64,000 bases of DNA from Calendula officinalis (taxonomy: Eukaryota > Streptophyta > Magnoliopsida > Asterales > Asteraceae): contig OY970823.1 in the NCBI GenBank assembly GCA_963853835.1, positions 47,591,808-47,655,807 on the forward strand, written 5' to 3'. The position numbers and the translations under genes are program-made. Positions 56,896-64,000 of this stretch are shown here, in pieces (the first letter of the stretch is position 1; each line of letters opens with the position of its first letter). The notes below the pieces were generated by a model, which was not told the DNA's origin, made no database searches, and was given only the letters and a program-made list of their open reading frames with translations.

Positions 56896-56909
56896 AAAGT
56901 AGAAAGGGA

Positions 56910-57765
56910 GGTGGGAGACAAATATGATGGGATAGTGTTGATGGATGAAGAAGTGGGGTGGTTGATATGATTATATGTAATTTGTATTAATCTGTGTTGT
57001 ATGTAAACTGTAACAGTTGACATATTTTTTGAAACTATGAATGCATTCTTTTGTTTTTACTTGTATTTCTATGTTTGTTGATCTTCATCATGCAAAATGT
57101 TGGATGAACGTAAAACACATACATATAATTAAAAAGTTGGTTCGAAATGCATGCAAACCGTGTGTGCAAACATCTTAGATTAAGACTAATATTAATGGTG
57201 ACCACATCAATTTTCTCTTTTCAAATCAAACACATTATCAAACCTCTCCACTAATGAACAAATTCATAACTAATCTTTAAAATTGATTTTATTAGTATGT
57301 GTACTATTTACTATGCATAATGTACAAACAATCATCCCCTGAACGACCAAATGGAAGGAAAAAAGATGGGAGTTTGGTCGAGGTCTGTGCGGGTTTGGAA
57401 CTTAAAAGGTAATATGCATTTAAAGGGCAATCTCTAAATCAACTTAAAATAGTAGTTTGAACTTAGAACACATAAGGGGAACTCACAACCAATGAGGGAC
57501 ATGATTTCACACGTTAATCAATATTATAGCATATAGTTTCATACAAGAAAAAAAAATATTACACACCATAGGTTATATTTAAGTTTGAACCAACAAATTA
57601 ATGACATCAAAATTGCTGCTAAAAGTGTTGCTACCTAAAGCTATCTAATAAAGACCTTCACCTTCAATTTCCAGTAGCCATTTTCATTTCTTTTGACCAA
57701 AATCAAGCAGCCTCTTTCAGATTGATGACTAAAACAGATGTATGAATGGGTCAACCAGGGGCAAA
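56910..57765. other. 3' region of RH3 and intergenic sequence
   Basis: No open frame of note. The last few hundred bases before 57766 should include the 3' UTR of the - strand helicase gene; TTTATTAGATAG-like sequence is there, but no poly-A signal was fixed. Confidence 0.4.
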
Positions 57766-60700
57766 TTAGTAATCTTGCTTCTTGGGACATTCTGATGCCC
57801 TGTGCCCAGACCTTCCACAGTTGAAGCATGCACCATCAAAGTTTCTGTTATTCCACAAATCATTCAATATTAATAATATAAAATAAAATGAAACTAACTA
57901 ACCAACAAAACTATATTACCTGTCCCTAGAGCCCCTAGCCCCAAAAGATGGGGACCGTGAAGATCGCCTTTCACCAATCAACCAATCACTGCCACCGGAT
58001 CTGGACCCCCCTGAGCCGCCGCCGCCTCTAGACCAGCTACTGGCGCCACTCCTGCCGCCACGTCTGTAACTATCTCCATCATCATCTGACGAGAACCGGC
58101 TGCTGCCGCCACCCCAACCACCACGGGACCCACTGGAACCGCCCCTTCTTGAACCACCACCACCTCCCCTGGAACTCCTCTCCCGGTTGGAAAACCTGCC
58201 ATAAAAGTCGCCAGCTGGACCGTCATATTGCAACACAGGTAACTGCAAATAAAATTAATCAGTAACTGCAAATAATATTAATCAGTAAACCAAATTTACC
58301 TTTGTAATTTTTGTAATAGTGTTGCCAGGTGGAATTTCCTTAGTTAGTAGCTCTTTTGCAATCTCTTCTGGAAGATCAAAAACTGCTCCTTGAACCTGTT
58401 AATTAACAATTGTTTCAATATAAAGATATAGTGAAACTCATACATTATCAGGTATTGCAAAAATTAAATATTAAATACACACCGCTTCATCTGCAATTAC
58501 ATGAATTTTTCCCAATTCATCAGCAGCAGTTGCATAAACATCAGCTAGAAATCCAGTAACCGTTCTAGCTGACATGAATCCTCTTGATAGAGCAGGATCC
58601 CTAGTTAGTTGCAACGTACTCCATCCCTACAAAATTACCATTTTACCCTTAACCTAAAGCAAAAAAAAATTAAATAAAATAAAAAATGTTAATCTAATTC
58701 ACCTGCTCGTGTGTAATAAGAGATCGCGAAGAAGGAGGTTTTGAAAAACCACTCAATTGAGCAAGAGCAGCAGCAAGAGCACCTGAACCTTGTTCTTGAA
58801 TCAACTTTTCAGCAGTTGGAGTAAAAAATTCAATCGATTCCCGATGCACACCAGCAAGTGTCGCAATAACTTGTTGAGCAGAAGATTCCAGAACATCTTC
58901 GACAGCTGGCGGGCTAACAAACTCAAATTTACACCCAACATCTCGTTCAAGAGACCGAATTGTCCTCCTTTGACTATTTGTAAACATCAAAATTGCTCTG
59001 CCTTCTTTCCCTGCACGCCCTGTTCTACCAGATCGGTGCACAAAAGTTTCCGGATCGTTCGGTAGTTCATAATGAATAACCTAAACATTATATTGGAATA
59101 ATCAGATAATCAGTGGTAATATAATATAAAGGGTCCGATTCAGCGCAGAACCGTTTAAAAGTACAGAACCGCAGAACCATCCTAACATCAATGTTTTCTA
59201 TGTTATACATTAATTTGCATTTTCATACACGCTATAATACATTTATACATTCAATGTTTTCAATTTTTTTTACACATAATATGTAAATATATTTATATAT
59301 TATTTGTATAAAAAATTGGAAACATTGGATGTTAGGATGGTTACATCGTGTATGAAAATTTACAGCTTATGTATAACATAGTAAACATTGGATGTTAGGA
59401 TGGTTCTGCGGTTCTGCAGCTTTAAATGGTTCTGCGCTGAATCGGGCACATAATATAAATATGTAATATAAAACTTACTAAATCGACATTTGGTATATCA
59501 AGGCCACGAGAAGCAACATCAGTGGCAACAAGAACAGTAAATTTTCCTTGTCTGAATCCATTAAGTGTTCTTTCTCTTTGATGTTGAGATATGTCTCCAT
59601 GTAATGCTTCTGAAGTAATACTGTTAGTTAATGCTAATGACACCTCATCAGCATCCCTTTTTGTTTGAGTGAAAACAATTGTCTTCCCACCCTTTGCATA
59701 TACCTAAATCATTAAAAATTTGTTAATTGTAAACTCATTTAAGATTTAATTTTTGAAAACTGAAATAATAAAAAGAGAAAGAAAATTACAGAAATCGTCT
59801 CTGTGGTCTTTCAAATTTTACGATTTTGTTCCTATACTTCTATTTTTGTTTTTTTAGTCCATGTACTTTTTAGTTTCGTGATTTTTGTCTCTATGGTCTT
59901 CAAATTTCATTTTTTCGTCAATTTTAACCTAAAATGATCAAAATACCCTTATAATTATTTTTTAAAATTTTTTTAATTAAATAATTCAAATCTTTTAATT
60001 ATGGGTGCATTTTGGTCATTTTAGGTCAAAATAGACAAAATAAAATAAAATTTGAAGACCATAGGGACAAAAATCACAAAATTAGAAAGTACAAGAACAA
60101 AAAAATGAAATTGAAAGTATAGGGACAAAATCATAAAATCTGAAAGACGAGAGGGACCATTTCTGTAATTTACTCTTAAAAAAATGTAAATATACCGTTA
60201 CAAGATCACCAAGTATTGTCTTCTTTGAAGTTGAGGTTGTTGGGATAGCATACAGTTTGATACCTTCTGCTAGCTTTTCATCTTGATCACCAACCTTATA
60301 CATTCAACAAAATACATTTCACAACTTGTTTATAAAACAAAATTCCACATATATAAAAGAAATAAAAAGAAAATAACTTTGCACACAAAGATTCTCATTT
60401 CAACACACCCGACTCAACCCATTACTACCCGTACCAAAAATTACTAATTTTTAACCAAAAACCCGCCCGTTTTTCCATCTACAAAACATGTTACAAACTT
60501 ACAATATAATAAATAACTTACCAAATCGATTGTCAAGGGATTATTCAAATACTTCCTGGACAATTTCTTGACCCAACCAGGCATAGTTGCAGAAAAAAGC
60601 ATACTTTGTCTCTGCGAAGGAAGTTTTTCCAAAATATGTTCAACATCTTCTTCAAAACCAACAGCAAGCATTTGATCAGCTTCATCAAGAACCAAGAACT

Positions 60701-61944
60701 GAACTTCATTCAGTTTCAAACTATTACTCCCAATAAGATCAATCAATCTTCCAGGTGTACCAACCACAACATCAACCCCACGAGAAATTGCATTTTGTTG
60801 TGAAGTATATGAAACACCACCATATACACAAACTGTGCTTAAATATGGAGCAGATTCTTTGATTTCTGTTTCTACTTGTCTTGCTAATTCTCTTGTTGGT
60901 GCAAGAACTAGACATCTAGGGAGCCGTTGAGCCCGCCTGAAAATAAAACATAAATAAAAAATTTATTAGAACTGTTTAAGCTAAAATACAAATTCAAATT
61001 GGGTGATTTGTAAGTAAATTGGTTGAAATTGAAACCTGGAAGACATTCTTTCTTCATCATCTTCAGTGAGTCTTTTGATAATAGGAATCCCAAAAGCTAA
61101 TGTTTTTCCTGTTCCGGTTTTGGCACGTGCGATTATATCTCTACCTTCTAGTGCAGGGACCAATACGGCTCTCTACATAATTCAAACAAAATAAGTCAAC
61201 ATTATGTTTGACTTAAAACTAGGTCAAGTGTTATCATCAAGTTCAGCTTCAAGACACAATTTTTTTTTGTAATATCCATAACAAGAATATATAAAACAGG
61301 GGAAATGGAGAAATTACTTGAATTGGAAACACTCTGGTAATTCAAACAAAATAAGTCAACACTATGTTTGACTTAAAACTAGGTCAAGTGATAGAAATAT
61401 CATCATGTTCAGCTTCAAGACACAATAATTTTTGTAATAATATCCATAATAACAATATATAAAACAGAGGAAATGGGGAAATTACTTGAATTGGAAACAG
61501 TCTGGTGATTTCTCTTTTTTCAAGAGACTGAACCAGCCTTTGAGGCAAACCTAATTTGGTAATTGCAAGTTCATCATCGTCATCAACATTTTCATCGACT
61601 AACCCTTCAGTTTCTGACTCACCATCCTCATACTCTGTATCGCTATCATCTACAGAATTATCTTCATCAAACACACCCAAACCCTTAAACGCCTTATCAC
61701 TCAAAATTGAATTCGGCGTAGCGGTCGCCGACGTAACAAACCCAGAACCACCTCCGGCACCGGCACCAGCGCCGTTGTGTCTGAATCTAGCGGCGGTTTT
61801 CAGGGAGGTGAAGTGGGTTTTATCGGTAGAACGTGGGAGGTGTACGGGGGTTGCAGGGGTATGGATTTTTCTGGAGAGTTGTTCTAGTGATGGGTTTTTG
61901 TGGTATATTGAGGAAACACCGATGATTGAAGAAGAACAGGCCAT
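57766..61944 (-). CDS. RH3: Chloroplast DEAD-box RNA helicase, RH3 type, 784 aa
   Basis: Ten exons on the - strand: 61944-61486, 61172-61036, 60936-60522, 60294-60196, 59703-59479, 59080-58703, 58626-58483, 58395-58300, 58242-57920, 57844-57766; the sum is 2355 bases, 785 codons, all borders GT..AG. The N-terminus is Ser/Thr/Arg-rich (transit peptide), then an acidic stretch. Helicase motifs in order: Q motif (GLPQRLVQSL..FPIQ), AKTGTGKT, PTRELA, TPGR, DEAD, SAT, IVFTQTK, ATDVASRGLDIP, HRSGRTGRAG. A GUCT domain follows (exons 7-8) and a Gly/Arg/Ser-rich tail with a zinc knuckle CFNCGRSGHRASEC (CX2CX4HX4C). This is the layout of Arabidopsis RH3, needed for group II intron splicing and 50S ribosome assembly in chloroplasts. 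Introns 1, 4 and 5 hold a duplication and two MITEs, all in non-coding parts. No break in the frame. Confidence 0.94.
58241..58286 (-). repeat. 23-bp duplication creating tandem splice acceptors
   Basis: The two copies 58241-58263 and 58264-58286 (AACTGCAAAT(A/-)AAATTAATCAGT type) put two TTTGCAG acceptors 23 bases apart in front of RH3 exon 9. Use of the outer one would add 23 bases and shift the frame. Confidence 0.75.
59131..59449. mobile_element. MULE-like MITE in RH3 intron 5
   Basis: Terminal inverted repeats of about 58 bases, starting GGGTCCGATTCAGCGCAGAA and ending with its near-complement (TTCTGCGCTGAATCGGGCAC). Flanked by ATAATATAAA at 59121-59130 and 59450-59459, a perfect 10-bp duplication. 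319 bp, no coding part. Long TIRs and a 9-11 bp duplication suggest a Mutator-type element. Confidence 0.85.
59785..60170. mobile_element. MITE with long inverted repeats in RH3 intron 4
   Basis: Left end ATTACAGAAATCGTCTCTGT and right end GAGAGGGACCATTTCTGTAAT are inverted repeats that pair over about 55 bases with some mismatches. No target duplication was found, so the superfamily stays open. Confidence 0.65.
61179..61506 (-). repeat. Tandem duplication covering the RH3 exon 1 splice donor
   Basis: Copies 61179-61338 and 61339-61506, about 160-168 bp, both with AATTCAAACAAAATAAGTCA and CTTGAATTGGAAAC. The unit includes the last bases of exon 1 and its donor, so a second donor with exon-like sequence lies inside intron 1 at about 61318. 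Confidence 0.9.
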
Positions 61945-62647
61945 TGTTATGGCTATGGTGTGAAGAAATTGAAATTGAGGGAAGAAGATAGGGATAAGGT
62001 GGGAGGTTTATGGAGATGTATGGTCCTCAAGACTATCACCTTGTTGGCTCTAGCTAAACCCTCGACTATTTATACATCTAACGTTTGGGATATTTTAATT
62101 TTATTAATAAAATACAGTCTAGGTTTCTTATCATATTCAAGCGAGTAAATAATGAAGATAAACAAATATTAGTTCGACCGAATATTAGTAAATTCAACGA
62201 GCATAAGTTTAATTTGGACTAAATTTACACATCAAACGGGTATATTGAGAGATTTTACAAATTTAAGTTAGAGTTACAGGGAAAAAAAACTTAGATTATA
62301 GTCTTTCAAATTTAGAAGACATTTTACTAAACCTAAATAAAGATTTTAGTTTATCGATTACCGCTACAACAACCAACCCTACCACCACCCACACCTGCTA
62401 CCGTTGTCACCATCCACTGCCCCCACCTACCGCCACAGCCACAACACCACCAACTGCCACCACCACCTAACGACACCAACCACTACAACCCACCGTCACC
62501 ATCGCCACCGACCACTACCACCACTACCGTCACCACCACCCGCCTTACCCTCCACGACCAATACTGCCATTAAATTTTGTTTATCAGTCTGCATCAGTCT
62601 TTTCTTATAGACTCAGATATTTGGTACATATCTTCTGCTCCCCAGCT
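61945..62647. other. RH3 upstream region with a CCA-rich tract
   Basis: Sequence up to about 62100 should hold the 5' UTR and promoter of the - strand RH3 gene; no TATA box was fixed with confidence. 62360-62565 is a degenerate (CCA/CAC)n tract on the + strand, low complexity and not coding. Confidence 0.5.
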
Positions 62648-63172
62648 TAGGGGTGTTAACGATTCGAGTCGAGTCGAATATTAGGAAATTTGAGCTCGGC
62701 TCGTTTAGTAATTATTCGGCTCAAGCTCGACTCGAGCTCGAATAAGCTTTAAAAATTGGGCTCGAGCTCGAATATCTATATAGTGTTCGAGGTCGAGCTC
62801 GATACTCGTTTATGATTTCATGATTTTTGAAATTAAATAATTTACAAACTCGAAAAGCTCGTTAATTACTCGACTCGTTAACACCCCTATTAATATATGT
62901 ATATTCTTGTACTTATTGTATCAACACTTGTATTTATTGTATAAAATACTTGTTCGGCTTGTTAGGATCGACTCGTTAAGATCGTCTGGCTCGTTCGGCT
63001 CGAGATTAAACGAGCTATCGAACGAGCCGAGTCGAATATTAAATTATTAGGCTCGGCTCGTGAAATTAATCGAGTCTTGTTTTATGTTCAAGCTCGACTC
63101 GAGATCGAATAAGTACATGCTCGAGCTCGAGCTCGAGTAGCTCGTTAAAAGTTCGACTCGTTAACACCCCTA
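62648..63172. mobile_element. hAT-like element with an extra internal end
   Basis: Perfect 8-bp target duplication CCCCAGCT at 62640-62647 and 63173-63180. Ends TAGGGGTGTTAACGATTCGA and TTCGACTCGTTAACACCCCTA-type. The interior is built from GCTCGAGCTCGA words. A further copy of the right terminus, CGACTCGTTAACACCCCTA, is inside at about 62872-62890. Confidence 0.85.
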
Positions 63173-63333
63173 CCCCAGCTAGAGGCACCGCCCCTTGACT
63201 CCCATATTTTTTTATACTGCGAAGGGTGCTATAGTTGGTGGACATTTCAATTACACCCTTTTTTAATAGACCATGCACGAGTACCGTCCACCACACCACG
63301 TACCAACACCCACCATCAATACAGCCACCACCA
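63173..63333. other. Spacer between hAT-like element and TRIM
   Basis: No gene. CCA-rich on the + strand towards 63333. Confidence 0.5.
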
Positions 63334-63819
63334 TGATACGAACCCTTCCCATACTAGCTTGAAGGAGGAGGGGACACCTAGACTTATAAGCCACCTTTTG
63401 GTTTATAATTCCACCAATGTGGGATCGTAACAATACCCCATGCTTTGAAGAACCAACGTCCCCGTTGGTCACGACTATGTTGGTCACGGTCGGCACCCTG
63501 CTTTCGGGTCCGAGTCACCACTCCATAGGCCACCACTCCGAGCTTGTTGGTCACGGTTATGTTGGTCACGGTTGACACCCTCCTTTCGGAGTCCAAGCCA
63601 CCACTCCACACCACAGGCCACCACTCCTGGTGTTGGAACCTCGCAACGTAGGGCTAGCTCTGATACAAATTGATACGAACACATCTCATACTAGGCTCGC
63701 ACCATGTCATAAGTCCAAGTGTATAACTCACTTCCAAAAGTTAGTTTGAAGGAGGAGGGGACACCTAGACTTATAAGTCACCTTTTGATTTATAATTCCA
63801 CCGATATAGGATCGTAACA
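63334..63819 (-). mobile_element. Miniature LTR retrotransposon (TRIM), complete
   Basis: Flanked by CACCA at 63329-63333 and 63820-63824. LTRs 63334-63432 and 63671-63819, both TGATACGAAC..GATCGTAACA on the + strand, the first lacking about 50 bases. In - orientation: 5' LTR 63819-63671, primer-site-like TTTGTATCAGAGC (initiator-Met tRNA type, from about 63669), internal part with a diverged tandem repeat of about 80 bp (TTGGTCACGGTTATGTTGG), a purine stretch GCATGGGGTATTG, then the 3' LTR. 486 bp in all and no coding sequence. Confidence 0.88.
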
Positions 63820-63824
63820 CACCA

Positions 63825-64000
63825 CATCGCCACCCATATTATAATGAATTTGACAATTTATCTAAACAAAATCTTAAAAATTCATACAACAAATTTTCTT
63901 ATTATGAAAAAAGTTATGTTTATAACAATTGAAATTATCATTCGTTCTATACATAATACATTTATTAAACCATTGTTACATGATCTGCCTACGCGGCTAG
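63825..64000. other. Window end, AT-rich, nothing seen
   Basis: No open frame or motif that I can support before the window ends. Confidence 0.5.

Noticed and set aside
57978..58271. Separate - strand ORF overlapping RH3 exon 9
   Set aside because: Out-of-frame reading of the Gly/Arg/Ser-rich tail; low-complexity sequence keeps several frames open.
62404..62610. ORF rich in His, Thr and Pro
   Set aside because: Reading of a degenerate CCA tract; no conserved start or domain.
63066..63684. Overlapping - strand ORFs at the window end
   Set aside because: They lie in the hAT-like end and the TRIM and arise from their repeats.
1..64000. A new defence or biosynthetic gene cluster
   Set aside because: The neighbouring genes belong to unrelated families, with ordinary spacing and no shared regulation visible; one BAHD gene alone is no cluster.

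Overview
The window is a stretch of a nuclear plant chromosome, from a eudicot and probably the sunflower family (Asteraceae). It is AT-rich, has introns with GT..AG borders, plant-only gene families (PPR, BAHD, F-box with F-box-associated domain, Neprosin/DUF239, chloroplast DEAD-box helicase) and long stretches of nested transposons. The Asteraceae guess rests on the look of the retrotransposon and transposon proteins and is an inference.

Layout. 1-13.3 kb is transposon debris: an old + strand Ty1/copia element (protease and integrase recognisable, reverse transcriptase not seen) that was interrupted by a younger, 5'-deleted copia element on the - strand (5.8-9.46 kb), followed by unexplained ORFs, a diverged internal duplication and a 3' LTR at 12991. 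An F-box-like fragment on the - strand follows (13.3-13.6 kb). 13.6-24 kb holds small DNA transposons, a CACTA fragment with the end of its transposase, and a 2.2-kb solo LTR nested inside a second solo LTR of nearly the same size.

Genes. 24.1-27.1 kb is an intronless P-class PPR gene with about 26 repeats. 29.7-31.1 kb is a BAHD acyltransferase reading frame with no usable ATG. 32.7-33.9 kb is an F-box gene. 39.0-42.5 kb is a three-exon gene for an NYN (putative RNase) plus OST-HTH/LOTUS protein. 44.6-48.1 and 52.5-56.4 kb are two complete seven-exon Neprosin-family genes made by a direct segmental duplication. 57.8-61.9 kb on the - strand is a ten-exon gene for a chloroplast DEAD-box helicase of the RH3 type with a C-terminal zinc knuckle. 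The exon joins of all multi-exon genes were checked by phase: each sums to a whole number of codons.

The gene-poor parts hold at least a dozen small elements, several with target-site duplications readable in the sequence: Stowaway-like MITEs, PIF/Harbinger elements with TAA/TTA duplications, hAT-like elements with 8-bp duplications, a MULE-like MITE with a 10-bp duplication inside an RH3 intron, a tRNA-derived SINE with a 14-bp duplication, and a complete miniature LTR element (TRIM) with a CACCA duplication. The genes do not form a pathway; their order is ordinary for a plant chromosome. I found no new multi-gene system. The most informative structures are the nested solo LTRs with clusters of perfect palindromes, the internally deleted PIF/Harbinger element that still carries pieces of a protein, the Neprosin pair with independent intron insertions, and duplicated splice sites in the RH3 gene.
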